The notes: a model not told the origin generated them from the letters alone. 64,000 nucleotides of DNA from Intestinimonas massiliensis (ex Afouda et al. 2020) (GCF_900626285.1 NZ_LR131147.1:1158386-1222385), one strand, 5' to 3'. Counted from the stretch's first letter, positions 51,491 to 59,789 are shown. Program-made: numbers and translations.

Positions 51491-52111
51491 TTGGACATTG
51501 ATATTTTTGTGCAAAATGTAAAGGCCATCTGCAAAGCCAAGGGTACAAACCCAACTGCTGCCTGCGAAGCAAGCGGCGCTGGCCGTAATTTTATGGACAA
51601 CATAAAAAAGGGGAGCATCCCCTCTGTGGCCAAGGTACAGATGCTAGCTGACTACCTTGGGGTGACCACCAGCGAGCTGCTGGGCGAGGCTTCTGGTAGT
51701 TCTTCTGCCGGCATCCGTATTCCCGTACTTGGCACCATCCCGGCCGGCATCCCACTGGAGGCCATTGAGGACATTCTGGACTGGGAGGAGATCCCGGCGG
51801 CCTGGGGCTCCGGCGACCGGCAGTATTTTGGTCTTCGGGTCAAAGGGGACAGCATGTACCCCCGCTATCTGGAGGGAGACACTGTCATCCTCCGCAAAGA
51901 AACGACCTGCGAGAGCGGCGACGACTGCGCCGTCTTAGTCAACGGCGAAGAGGCCACCCTCAAGCAGGTCATGATAAAAGGGGACGGCAGCCTGGAGCTG
52001 CGCCCCACCAATCCGGTTTATCCTCCGCGCATCTACTCCCCCGGCGAGATCGAATCCCTTCCCGTCCAGATCATCGGCGTGGTGGTAGAACTGCGGCGGA
52101 AGATAAAATAA
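51491..52111 (+). CDS. S24/LexA-like phage repressor
   Basis: This protein of 206 residues has an N-terminal XRE-like HTH (FVQNVKAICKAKGTNPTAA, near residues 6-24, and later NIKKGSIPSVAKV), a cleavage-type Ala-Gly (IPAGIPL), the catalytic serine in GDSMYPRYLEGD and the lysine in EATLKQV. It should keep lysogeny and be cleaved with RecA help after DNA damage. TTG at 51491 is chosen because the protein then starts as family members do; the longer frame is AT-rich leader. Confidence 0.88.
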   Translation: MDIDIFVQNVKAICKAKGTNPTAACEASGAGRNFMDNIKKGSIPSVAKVQMLADYLGVTTSELLGEASGSSSAGIRIPVLGTIPAGIPLEAIEDILDWEEIPAAWGSGDRQYFGLRVKGDSMYPRYLEGDTVILRKETTCESGDDCAVLVNGEEATLKQVMIKGDGSLELRPTNPVYPPRIYSPGEIESLPVQIIGVVVELRRKIK

Positions 52112-52115
52112 AAAA

Positions 52116-52132
52116 GTGTCCAAGTTGGACAC
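52116..52132. promoter_or_regulatory. 17-base palindrome between repressor and nuclease gene
   Basis: GTGTCCAA and TTGGACAC flank one G. A perfect palindrome only 28 bases before a start codon suggests an operator, although an mRNA hairpin is possible too. Confidence 0.5.
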
Positions 52133-52159
52133 AAAAAGAGAGAGGATGGAGGATTTAGC

Positions 52160-53251
52160 ATGGATTTTATTGACCAACTAAAGCAGTTTTCAAAGCGTGT
52201 GGAGAGTATGAAAGATTCAATTTCCACAGAAGAAGCCACAAAAACGGCCATTATCATGCCCTTTTTCTCCATGCTCGGGTATGATGTTTTCAATCCTCAG
52301 GAATTTGTCCCGGAGTTTACTGCAGATGTGGGAATTAAGAAAGGTGAGAAAGTTGACTATGCCATCATCAAAGATGGCGATCCGGTAATCCTCATAGAGT
52401 GCAAGTCGATATCTGAAAACCTGGATAGGCACGACTCTCAGTTGTTCCGTTATTTTGGAACAACTACCGCAAAGTTCGCTATCCTTACAAATGGCATTGT
52501 ATATCGTTTCTATACGGATCTGGATAACCCAAACAAAATGGATGATGACCCCTTCCTGACTATCAATATTCTTGATATCCGGGAAAATCAGGTTCCTGAA
52601 CTCAAAAAATTCTGTAAGTCTGTTTTTGATATTGACTCCATTTTTAGCACCGCATCTGAGCTAAAATATGTTCACGAATTCAAGTCAGTTTTCACCGAGC
52701 AGCTCAATAACCCCTCTGACGATCTTCTCCGCTTTTTCCTCCAGGATTGCTACTCCGCCCCGAAAACGCAAAGTGTTTTGGAAAAATTCCGTCCCATTTT
52801 AAAAAAAGCACTCAACGATCTTATCAGTGAAATGATGAATGATAAGATCAAAACTGCCTTGGGAGGCAGCGGGGGCAACGTCTCTATCAGTGACAGCAAA
52901 ACAGCTGAAGAACCTGCTACCACTGTTACAGAGCAGCCGGAAGATGAGAAAAAGGCCCCCAACATTGTCACAACCGAAGAAGAGTTGGAGGCCTTTTTCA
53001 TTATCAAGAATCTTTTGTCTGATATTGTAGATATCCATGACATTACCTATAAGGATACCGAATCGTATATCAACATCCTGTATAAAGCGAACACCAGGAA
53101 GTGGATCTGTCGGCTTCGCCTAACCGAGAATCTCAAAACACTAATTATCCCAGATGAGAACAAAAAAGACATCAAGTACCCTCTCGCAGATATCTATGAC
53201 CTCAAAGGCTATCACGACCAGCTTGCAGAAGTTCTCCAGCGATACATATAA
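52160..53251 (+). CDS. HsdR-N-like PD-(D/E)xK nuclease-domain protein (lysogeny cargo)
   Basis: This protein of 363 residues has the N-terminal domain of type I restriction R subunits (TKTAIIMPFFSMLGYDVFNP) and the nuclease core DYAIIKDGDPVILIECKS with Asp and Glu-x-Lys at about residues 66-80. No helicase motifs are present. The second half has an acidic linker (near residues 245-275) and a new C-terminal domain. AT-richer sequence than the neighbours marks it as cargo. It may protect the lysogen against other phages. The true activity is unknown. Confidence 0.75.
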   Translation: MDFIDQLKQFSKRVESMKDSISTEEATKTAIIMPFFSMLGYDVFNPQEFVPEFTADVGIKKGEKVDYAIIKDGDPVILIECKSISENLDRHDSQLFRYFGTTTAKFAILTNGIVYRFYTDLDNPNKMDDDPFLTINILDIRENQVPELKKFCKSVFDIDSIFSTASELKYVHEFKSVFTEQLNNPSDDLLRFFLQDCYSAPKTQSVLEKFRPILKKALNDLISEMMNDKIKTALGGSGGNVSISDSKTAEEPATTVTEQPEDEKKAPNIVTTEEELEAFFIIKNLLSDIVDIHDITYKDTESYINILYKANTRKWICRLRLTENLKTLIIPDENKKDIKYPLADIYDLKGYHDQLAEVLQRYI

Positions 53252-53315
53252 TTGCATTTGACAAGTGGTGGCCTGTGAAAGATCACCCCCGGACATGGTC
53301 TGAAACATAAAAAGA

Positions 53316-53335
53316 GCCGGGGCTTTCGCCCCGGC
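53316..53335. terminator. GC-rich 8-bp hairpin
   Basis: GCCGGGGC and GCCCCGGC enclose TTTC; on the minus strand five T follow. It separates the two cargo genes. Confidence 0.6.
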
Positions 53336-53390
53336 CATGCTAAAAACACCTCCACCCAGGTATTTAGGATAATTGAAAGGTGTGATAATC

Positions 53391-54155
53391 TTGGAGCCAA
53401 ATGAGCTAAAGGAAAAAGCACTTGATGATCTATCTGCTTTTTTAGACTCTCTCGATCCAAAGCGGTGTCGCGTTTTATCCTACTGGATCAGTGACTATGT
53501 TCGTTTTCTCCGTAAAGAAGATGAATTTGACCCTAAAAAGCTGGTTCGTTATAAGCGGGGTTCTATTGTAAAAGTTCATCTCGGTTACCGAATCGGAAGT
53601 GAAGAAGGTGGCCTGCATTATGCTGTTGTGTTGGATGTGAAAAATGCACTGTCCTCTAACACCGTCACCATTATACCCCTCACTTCAATTAAAGAAAGCA
53701 CTGATTTGGACAATTTGCACTTTACTAAGATTAGTCTTGGAGACGAGATTTATCTGACCTTGAGCGAAAAGCTGACCGCTGCGACCGCTGATATAAAAGC
53801 AATTCAGGATGCCTTGTCTGCAAAACTTGACAAAATAGAGGCGAATCCATTTGATCCTTCCGCACCTGACTATAAGATCCGCCTGGCAGAACGACGCACG
53901 GAGATTATGGTATTGCGAGAACAACTGGAAATTTGGAAACGCAAGGCATTAAATGTGATGCGGCTCGAGAAAGAAATTGGGAAAATGAAACGTGGCAGCA
54001 TAGCGCTAGTCGGGCAGATCACTACAGTCAGTAAAATTCGCATTTACGATCCCCTTTATCCATCTGATTCTCTGGCAAGCATCCATCTCTCTGATGCTGC
54101 ATTGGACAAACTGGACCAAAAAGTGAAAGAGCTTTATACTTACGAAAAGAAATAA
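53391..54155 (+). CDS. PemK/MazF-like protein with inserted coiled coil
   Basis: This protein of 254 residues has two halves of a PemK/MazF fold: RGSIVKVHLGYRIGSEEGG..YAVVLD and TVTIIPLTS (residues 50-105), then IALVGQITTVSKIRIYDP (near 205). Between them is a long charged insert with coiled-coil character. The N-terminal 45 residues are helical, as in an antitoxin. The start TTG at 53391 stands ten bases from AAAGG. It could be a type II toxin with a fused antitoxin, or a modified inhibitor. Confidence 0.68.
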   Translation: MEPNELKEKALDDLSAFLDSLDPKRCRVLSYWISDYVRFLRKEDEFDPKKLVRYKRGSIVKVHLGYRIGSEEGGLHYAVVLDVKNALSSNTVTIIPLTSIKESTDLDNLHFTKISLGDEIYLTLSEKLTAATADIKAIQDALSAKLDKIEANPFDPSAPDYKIRLAERRTEIMVLREQLEIWKRKALNVMRLEKEIGKMKRGSIALVGQITTVSKIRIYDPLYPSDSLASIHLSDAALDKLDQKVKELYTYEKK

Positions 54156-54182
54156 TTGGGTGTACGAGGACATGCAACAAAC

Positions 54183-54211
54183 TTGACAATTTGCATATCC
54201 TGTGATAGGAT
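54183..54211 (+). promoter_or_regulatory. Promoter upstream of the integrase
   Basis: TTGACA (54183-54188) and TAGGAT (54206-54211) are 17 bases apart. Confidence 0.65.
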
Positions 54212-54217
54212 GATTAA

Positions 54218-54318
54218 GCAAACAGAGCCGTTTACCGGCGCTGTAAAAGACTTAGCCGCTTGCCGGCACTTGAAAAATCATCCGAAAGGGCCGCCCATTT
54301 TGGGCGGCCCTTTCACAT
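54218..54318 (+). ncRNA. Candidate twin-hairpin RNA with terminator before the integrase
   Basis: Downstream of the promoter two similar hairpins occur, each GCCG-N5-CGGC (54227-54239 and 54255-54267), and each is followed by an A-rich single strand. A strong terminator (arms 54284-54297 and 54301-54314) ends the element. The integrase start is 98 bases later, so most transcripts would stop before it. No known riboswitch class is recognised. Confidence 0.5.
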
Positions 54319-54415
54319 GTTTATGAACCTGTACAGTCTTGGAACCCTTTCACCTTATCGTATGCAGCAGCACAAAAAGCATTTTACTCTCCATGCAAAG
54401 AGAAGGAGATTGGAA

Positions 54416-55453
54416 ATGAAAGCAAAGCTGAAGAATCCGACGCCGGTGCAGCTTCCATCCGGCTCCTGGCGCTGTCAGGTGATGGTCAATGGCCAGCGGA
54501 TCAGTGTGGTAGATCAGGATCCCGCTGTGGCTCACGCCAAGGCCCTGGCTCTGAAGGCAGGGATTATCCATAAGAATAAATCCCCTCAGGCCATGACCGT
54601 AGGGGATGCCATTGATCGCTATATAGAAAGCAAGGACAGCGTCCTCTCCCCTGCCACCGTAGCTGGGTACAAGCGGCTGCGGGAACACGCCCTCCAGGAG
54701 CTGATGGGTATCCGCCTGTCCATGCTGACGCAGGAAGCCGTCCAACGGGCCGTGAACAAGATGGCCAAGGACAAGTCGCCAAAGAGCGTGAGAAACGCCC
54801 ACGGCCTCCTCAGCGCTGCTCTGGCCGTCTATCGGCCCGACATGGTGCTGCGCACCACACTGCCGCAGAAGAAGCGCTATGAGGCAGCCGTGCCGTCTGG
54901 AGAGGATGTGCAGGCCATCATGGCAGCCGCCAGGAGCACAAAGGAGGAGTTGCCCATCCTGCTGGCCGTCTGGCTTGGCCTCCGGATGTCGGAGATCCTG
55001 GGCTTGAAGGGTGAGGATGTAGACGGAAACGTCCTCCATATCCGCCGGGCACTGGTGGACGAGGGCGAGAAGGGCACAAAGACCTATGGCTCCCAGCGGG
55101 ATCTGCCGCTCCCGGACTATATCAGGAGCCTGATGGATCCCAAGCCAGGCGAACACCTTGTGAAGCTCACCAGGCGTTCTCTGTACTGCCGGTTCCAGGC
55201 CGTGTGCAAAAAAGCCGGTGTGCAGCACTACCGCTTCCACGATCTGCGGCATATCAATGCCTCGGTCATGCTGGCTCTGGGCGTCCCAAACAAGTACGCC
55301 CAGGAGCGCATGGGGCATGCCACTGACAACATGCTCAAGACCGTCTATCAGCACACAATGAGCGCCGAGAGTGCTGAAGCTGCCCAGCAGGTAGACGCCT
55401 ATTTCAGCAACATTTTGCACACGATTTTACACACAGATTCCGAGGATACCTAG
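54416..55453 (+). CDS. int: Tyrosine-type site-specific integrase
   Basis: This protein of 345 residues has an N-terminal arm-binding segment, SAM-like core-binding domain (about 65-150), and catalytic domain with Arg in LGLRMSEILGL, HDLRH, GHATDN and Tyr in TVYQHT. The ATG at 54416 is six bases from AGAAGGAGA. The longer frame from 54260 crosses a terminator. The last 13 codons overlap an arm-type repeat (55416-55436), and attR follows. It integrates the phage into tRNA-Lys. Confidence 0.94.
   Translation: MKAKLKNPTPVQLPSGSWRCQVMVNGQRISVVDQDPAVAHAKALALKAGIIHKNKSPQAMTVGDAIDRYIESKDSVLSPATVAGYKRLREHALQELMGIRLSMLTQEAVQRAVNKMAKDKSPKSVRNAHGLLSAALAVYRPDMVLRTTLPQKKRYEAAVPSGEDVQAIMAAARSTKEELPILLAVWLGLRMSEILGLKGEDVDGNVLHIRRALVDEGEKGTKTYGSQRDLPLPDYIRSLMDPKPGEHLVKLTRRSLYCRFQAVCKKAGVQHYRFHDLRHINASVMLALGVPNKYAQERMGHATDNMLKTVYQHTMSAESAEAAQQVDAYFSNILHTILHTDSEDT
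55416..55436 (+). repeat. Right integrase-arm-like repeat
   Basis: It matches 14166-14186 in 18 of 21 bases in the same orientation. It overlaps the last codons of the integrase gene. Confidence 0.5.
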
Positions 55454-55484
55454 AGCCACAGCCGATTAAGCGAAATAATATGCC

Positions 55485-55510
55485 GGGTTCGAATCCCCGA
55501 CGGGTCACCA
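55485..55510. repeat. attR core (26-bp direct repeat)
   Basis: It is identical to the tRNA-Lys 3' end at 14013-14038. It is probably the displaced original tRNA terminus. Confidence 0.92.
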
Positions 55511-55528
55511 TAAAATCAAAACGGTATA

Positions 55529-55557
55529 GATGCCACTGGCGAAAAGCCAGTGGCATC
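55529..55557 (+). terminator. Hairpin beyond attR, probable former tRNA terminator
   Basis: A 12-bp perfect stem (55529-55540 and 55546-55557) has further outer pairing ACGGT/ACCGT. It would have followed the tRNA-Lys before integration. A second small hairpin with T-rich loop follows at about 55567-55583. The remaining 55584-55680 contains only a T-arm-like relic (55632-55652, minus strand). Confidence 0.6.
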
Positions 55558-55683
55558 AACCGTTTCCGGGCTTTTTTAGCCCGAAAATCCATGGATTCTT
55601 CCATAGATGCCAACCGCTGTTTCCCCCTAACTGATGGGATTCGAACCCCCATTTTTCAGCAGCTGGCAAAGACAAAACCATGC

Positions 55684-55807
55684 GGCGCCCTTTTTGAAGG
55701 AATCATTTTCAAAAAGGGCGCCGTTTTTCATATGCAAATATTTCACGAAATTGAGGGCGCCGTTTTGTTGGTCTTGATGATCATCAAAGCAGCGCCCTTT
55801 TTTTGTT
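55684..55807. repeat. Set of GGGCGCC hairpins
   Basis: A perfect 15-bp inverted repeat (55684-55698 and 55708-55722) is followed by a second hairpin with GGGCGC/GCGCCC ends (55755-55760 and 55792-55797) around a 14-base palindrome, then seven T. Another GGGCGCC half stands at 55826-55832 before the next ribosome site. The second hairpin looks like a terminator. Confidence 0.6.
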
Positions 55808-55851
55808 CCCCCCAAAAACCAAAAAGGGCGCCAGCCCAAGGAGGTCGGAAA

Positions 55852-56520
55852 ATGAACAAGGAATTGTATTTTAACGAACTGGGGATTGTCTTGGGACAGT
55901 CTGGGTTCACCACGCAACCGGAACAGGATGGCCACCTCCCTGTGGAGTATGAAGGCCGACGATTGTGCCGGGTTAATGCAGGCGGTAGCGTTTTCTACAA
56001 CCAGGATGATGTGACTACTCTGGACCGAGAGGCGGCCTGCAGAAGGGTCACGGATTCGGCCGCAATTGTCCAGGAATACATGACATTGTTGGAGCGAGCG
56101 TCTATCCTCAACGCGGCTGGGCTACACGAGCCGTACAGGGCACTGATCGAATTCAATGGTACAGTACTGGCTGGACGGCAGACAGACCACGGCGCTAAAT
56201 TTGTCACCTGGGATTGGGATTTTAACCACTCCGGTCTCAACCAAGGCCATTACTACGAAGGAGACTATTCTGGAGCAAAGCAGGACTTTGCGGTCCGGTC
56301 AGGGCTTGTTCCCTATGAACGGCAGTTTACGCCTGAGCAGCTCATAGAGATCTATCAGCAGTGCTCCTATGTGGCATTCAGCTGTGAGCTATCCAGAGAA
56401 CAGGAGAAGGCTATTCAAGAAATCCAAGACAGGATCCAGGAGCTGGTGCCGGACTATAGGGAACGGTTCATGCAAAGCCTGGACGAATACGATAGCCCTG
56501 GCCTGGAACCGACTATGTGA
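55852..56520 (+). CDS. ICE-type accessory protein (LPD28-like)
   Basis: This protein of 222 residues begins MNKELYFNELGIVLGQSGFT. No catalytic motif is seen. It is acidic with several aromatic pairs (TWDWDFNHSGL). AAGGAGG is seven bases before the ATG. It is the first gene of the conjugative-element-like block and ends in a short tail GLEPTM. Confidence 0.6.
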   Translation: MNKELYFNELGIVLGQSGFTTQPEQDGHLPVEYEGRRLCRVNAGGSVFYNQDDVTTLDREAACRRVTDSAAIVQEYMTLLERASILNAAGLHEPYRALIEFNGTVLAGRQTDHGAKFVTWDWDFNHSGLNQGHYYEGDYSGAKQDFAVRSGLVPYERQFTPEQLIEIYQQCSYVAFSCELSREQEKAIQEIQDRIQELVPDYRERFMQSLDEYDSPGLEPTM

Positions 56521-56629
56521 CGCTGATGGCCGCAAGTTCAGAACAGATAAGGAGGTGATGGAAATGCAGTAGATATTTCTCCCACGGTGTGGTATGTTGT
56601 GTGCTTACCAGAGGAAGGAGGTGAAACCG

Positions 56630-57676
56630 ATGAACCAACACGCAGCGAGAACAAGTGAAAACGGAGTCCTGTTGAGGCCCGCTTCCCTTGAGGAGGCGGG
56701 CCTTTTCTATTCGGAACTGGACGCGGAACAGGACAAGGCATTGGGGACGGTAGGACATATCCGTATGGATTTCGGCCACAACGGGAAGGAGTTCTGGCAT
56801 ACCTGGTGGCCCCACAACGAGGATCAGCTCAACACCCCGGAGTTTAAGGATGAACTGCAAACCATCGTGGATACCCTTCGGACGGATGGGCCGCTGAAAG
56901 ATCTGACGGCGATGCGCAGCTTCTGTGCCCAGAACGGCGGAGCCATCACCAGAGATGGGCGCAGCTTCGGCTACGTGGTGGAGACAGGCCGCTACCGCTA
57001 CTGTCTGCGCTGCACCCCCAGTCCCGGCGATTACCAGGGATACCTGTACTGCTATGATAAGCAGCAGCAGAAGCTGGCCCATCAGGTAAAGCTGGTAGGC
57101 CGGGTGACCTATGCAGATGGTACCAAGCAGGAGTTTACTGACCCACAGCAGTATCTCCGAACCATCAGAGAGGAACTGCCGTACCGCAATACGACAGGAT
57201 TCCGGTATGAAACCCTTACCGAGAGCCCGCAGGTCAAAAAGGCTGTGGATGATATCATCCTGGGTTTTGCCGGCGAGGAAAATCCCAAGCAGGTGTGCGA
57301 TTATGGCCTGACGGAGAAGGGGGCACAGATGCTTCGGGATGCAGCAGACCCATCCCTCCCCCACACCTACGCCTGGTTTGTGCTGACAGACTACAACACC
57401 GCCCAGGAGCAGCTTCTCTGTGAGCTGACATTGGAGGAGGCGATCCAGATCTACCAGAACTGTGACACCCTGGAGAAACGCCTCGGCGTCACCAAGGATT
57501 CCATCGCAACTGTGGATATCGTCCACATGGCAGGTGGGGATCAGAGATTCTTTACAGACTATCAGAAGCTGGAAAGCTTCAAAACGGATCCGGTCATTTA
57601 CGAGGCGGTAGATCAGCTGCATCAGGAGCTGGTACAGAGCAGCTCCGCACAAAATATGAATATGGGGGGTATGTAA
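56630..57676 (+). CDS. ICE-type accessory protein with LPD-like N-terminus
   Basis: This protein of 348 residues starts MNQHAARTSENGVLLRPASL and has the segment GHIRMDFGHNGKEFWHTWWP known from large polyvalent and ICE accessory proteins. The start follows GGAAGGAGGTGA by five bases. A terminator-like hairpin lies in codons 16-25. The tail reads NMNMGGM. A tiny ORF (MEMQ) with a good ribosome site precedes it. Confidence 0.62.
   Translation: MNQHAARTSENGVLLRPASLEEAGLFYSELDAEQDKALGTVGHIRMDFGHNGKEFWHTWWPHNEDQLNTPEFKDELQTIVDTLRTDGPLKDLTAMRSFCAQNGGAITRDGRSFGYVVETGRYRYCLRCTPSPGDYQGYLYCYDKQQQKLAHQVKLVGRVTYADGTKQEFTDPQQYLRTIREELPYRNTTGFRYETLTESPQVKKAVDDIILGFAGEENPKQVCDYGLTEKGAQMLRDAADPSLPHTYAWFVLTDYNTAQEQLLCELTLEEAIQIYQNCDTLEKRLGVTKDSIATVDIVHMAGGDQRFFTDYQKLESFKTDPVIYEAVDQLHQELVQSSSAQNMNMGGM
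56676..56706 (+). terminator. Terminator-like hairpin inside the coding start
   Basis: An 11-bp stem (56676-56686 and 56692-56702; one T-G pair) is followed by TTTT while within the reading frame. It might work as an attenuator tied to translation of the first codons. Confidence 0.5.
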
Positions 57677-57677
57677 A

Positions 57678-58652
57678 GTGACTGTGGAAAAGGAATGGCT
57701 GGACTTCCTGCGGGATCAATATCCCAAGGGGAGCCGTATCCGGCTTATCGAGATGAAAGGCGATCCGTACCCGATTGCCCCTGGCAGTATGGGCACACTG
57801 GAAGACATCGATGATGCCGGACAGTTCCACGTCAAGTGGGATAACGGCAGCGGGCTTGCCTTAATTTTCGGCGAGGACCGCTTCAGGGTTCTGCCTCTGG
57901 AGCCTCAGACACTGAAGTTCTACATGCCTCTCACAGCCCAACTCTATGGCCGCGATGACTGGGGCGATATGGAGGAGTACGGCAATGAGCTGGATGGACG
58001 GGAGCTTCGGAAGTTTGCGGGTAATATCCGGGACGCACTGTTGGAAAACCGGACGTCAGAGGAGGATGCCCGGGGCCTGATGCACTGGTATGATAAGCAG
58101 GATGGTGTAGAGGCAAAGGTACAGTCAGTGGTATTTGAGGTGGAAGACCGGGATGGACAGCTCTGGGGCGTGGCGGAGTGCAAGGTAATTGGTGAACTTC
58201 TGCCGGAGGAAAAAGAAGCCCTGGCTGAATACATTTCAGGCCAAGCCTCAGATGGCTGGGGCGAGGGCTTCGAGCAGCGCCCCATCGAACTGGATGAAGG
58301 GGAACTCTATGTCAGCCTCTGGAATTCGAGCGACTGGAGTATTCAGACAGAGACGGAGAGATTCTCGCCGGACGCACAATCCCGCCTGCCGGACCTGTGC
58401 TGGACGGTGCTGCCCAGCGACGGAACCCTGATCTGTATCAAACGGGGCGAGAGCGGATACTACGTGAGCGACTGGAATACGGACAGCCCGGAGCAAAACC
58501 GCTGCCTGGCCGATTACAACAACAAAAAGCGTGGTATTACACCCGCTCAGGAGCAGGCCATGCTCACCGGAAGTATGTGTGGGTGGAATGTGCCGGGAGC
58601 AGACCCCAAATGTTACGAATCACAGCAGCATGGTGGAATGACCATCGGCTAA
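57678..58652 (+). CDS. DUF4314-containing ICE accessory protein
   Basis: This protein of 324 residues has an N-terminal DUF4314 barrel (PKGSRIRLIEMKGDPYPIAP, then GTLEDIDDAGQFHVKWDNG) and a long acidic remainder. DUF4314 is frequent in clostridial conjugative elements. The start is GTG at 57678, one base behind the previous stop. It ends in HGGMTIG. Confidence 0.72.
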   Translation: MTVEKEWLDFLRDQYPKGSRIRLIEMKGDPYPIAPGSMGTLEDIDDAGQFHVKWDNGSGLALIFGEDRFRVLPLEPQTLKFYMPLTAQLYGRDDWGDMEEYGNELDGRELRKFAGNIRDALLENRTSEEDARGLMHWYDKQDGVEAKVQSVVFEVEDRDGQLWGVAECKVIGELLPEEKEALAEYISGQASDGWGEGFEQRPIELDEGELYVSLWNSSDWSIQTETERFSPDAQSRLPDLCWTVLPSDGTLICIKRGESGYYVSDWNTDSPEQNRCLADYNNKKRGITPAQEQAMLTGSMCGWNVPGADPKCYESQQHGGMTIG

Positions 58653-58670
58653 AAAGGAGATGGAACCGAT

Positions 58671-59144
58671 ATGACACTTGAAATTACCGATATCTTTGGC
58701 AACCGCGTACAACTGCAGCCAAGAGTGGAACTCTACTCCGTCCGCGACTTCATGGGCCAGGAACTGCCCGGCCTGGCCATTGCTCTGGATGAGATCGTGG
58801 ACGAGCCCTATGGCATGGAACCCTATGCAACCCTTACGGTCTCCTTCGGGGAATTCATCGGGCTGAAAAACAGCGCCTACATCGACACCAACAACTGCCG
58901 CTTCGCGCAGCAGCTTCTGAACCAGGGAATCGCGGTGGATACCGGGCTGCGGAAATACAGCGGCTTCTGCGAATACCCGCTCTGGGGCTTCAAGCAGGAA
59001 TTTCTGGAGGAGATCGGCGGTGAAAACTACGCCGAGTATTCCCGGTGTTATGACGCATACATGAAGGCGGTCGAGGAGCGGCTCAGCGCCGAGGAGAACT
59101 TTGACCCCACGGAACACACCCAGGGCGGAATGACCATGCAGTGA
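58671..59144 (+). CDS. DUF4313/DUF6329-like ICE accessory protein
   Basis: This acidic protein of 157 residues has the core ARVELYSVRDFMGQELPGLAI-like stretch (seen as PRVELYSVRDFMGQELPGLA), then TNNCRFAQQLLNQGIA and CEYPLWGFK. It follows AAAGGAGATGG. It ends QGGMTMQ. Confidence 0.65.
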   Translation: MTLEITDIFGNRVQLQPRVELYSVRDFMGQELPGLAIALDEIVDEPYGMEPYATLTVSFGEFIGLKNSAYIDTNNCRFAQQLLNQGIAVDTGLRKYSGFCEYPLWGFKQEFLEEIGGENYAEYSRCYDAYMKAVEERLSAEENFDPTEHTQGGMTMQ

Positions 59145-59186
59145 TCATCCCGCCCCATTATTTTGCCCGAGCGAGGAGTGATTGCT

Positions 59187-59789
59187 TTGAAGAAAACCTT
59201 TTCTGTATATGTAAGCCCGCTGGAAATGGACAGCCCGCTGGGCAGGCTGACGGATCTGCCCATGGAACAGGAAAAGCTGAACGGCCTCCTGCTGGAGCTG
59301 AATACCGGTCAGCCGCTCTATGTGGAGATCTCGGACTACTGCGGCCGGGACTACCTGGCAGGGCATCTGCCGGAGGATATGAAGCTGACGGAGCTGAATC
59401 TGCTGGCCTGTAAGCTGGCAGACCTGACACCCTGGCAAAACGCCTCCTTTGAGGGCCTTGTCCGCATGGATCTGGACAAGGGGATGGAGGAGCTGCCCCT
59501 GAACCGTCTGATCGACCTGGCCAACAGTGTGGATTGCTGCCATGTGGTTGCAGAGGCCGGGAATGATGAACAGCTGGGCCATTTCTATGTGGACAACGAC
59601 TTCCCAGTCCTGCCGGCCGGACTGCCGGAGGAGGTATACGAACTGCTGGATTATGGGGCCATCGGCCGCAAGGCCAGGATGGAAGAGGGCGGCGTCTTTA
59701 CCTCCAGGGGATACGTGGTGCAGCACAGTGATCTGGATGTGAGCTATTCCCAGAGCCAGGGCGGTCCGAGCATGGAGGTGGGACTATGA
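59187..59789 (+). CDS. ArdA-like antirestriction protein (short)
   Basis: This acidic protein of 200 residues has the motif set of ArdA-related proteins: LTDLPMEQEKLNGLLLEL, then LPEEVYELLDYGAIGRKARM and a last GGVFTSRGYV. ArdA mimics DNA and blocks type I restriction of incoming DNA. TTG at 59187 follows GAGGAGTGA. It ends GGPSMEVGL and overlaps the next ATG. Confidence 0.65.
   Translation: MKKTFSVYVSPLEMDSPLGRLTDLPMEQEKLNGLLLELNTGQPLYVEISDYCGRDYLAGHLPEDMKLTELNLLACKLADLTPWQNASFEGLVRMDLDKGMEELPLNRLIDLANSVDCCHVVAEAGNDEQLGHFYVDNDFPVLPAGLPEEVYELLDYGAIGRKARMEEGGVFTSRGYVVQHSDLDVSYSQSQGGPSMEVGL

Larger units (their letters stand above)
14013..55510. mobile_element. Myovirus-type prophage integrated in tRNA-Lys
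   Basis: About 41.5 kb is bounded by a 26-bp direct repeat. Inside are integrase, S24 repressor, cro-like gene, replication genes, terminase pair, portal, ClpP-like protease, HK97 capsid, sheath, tube, tape measure, baseplate, fibres, endolysin and holin. All structural modules are present and open, so the prophage may be functional. The late genes run leftward on the minus strand as one long, tightly overlapping series. Confidence 0.95.

Noticed and set aside
54208..54283. Known riboswitch (fluoride, guanidine, preQ1) before the integrase
   Set aside because: The conserved bases of these classes are not present; only a twin-hairpin form is seen.
54260..54415. Longer integrase start
   Set aside because: It would translate through a strong terminator hairpin; ATG at 54416 has an ideal ribosome site and gives a family-like N-terminus.
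14013..55510. CRISPR array or Cas genes
   Set aside because: No regularly spaced repeats of suitable length; the repeats at 48704-48823 are inverted and within a gene.
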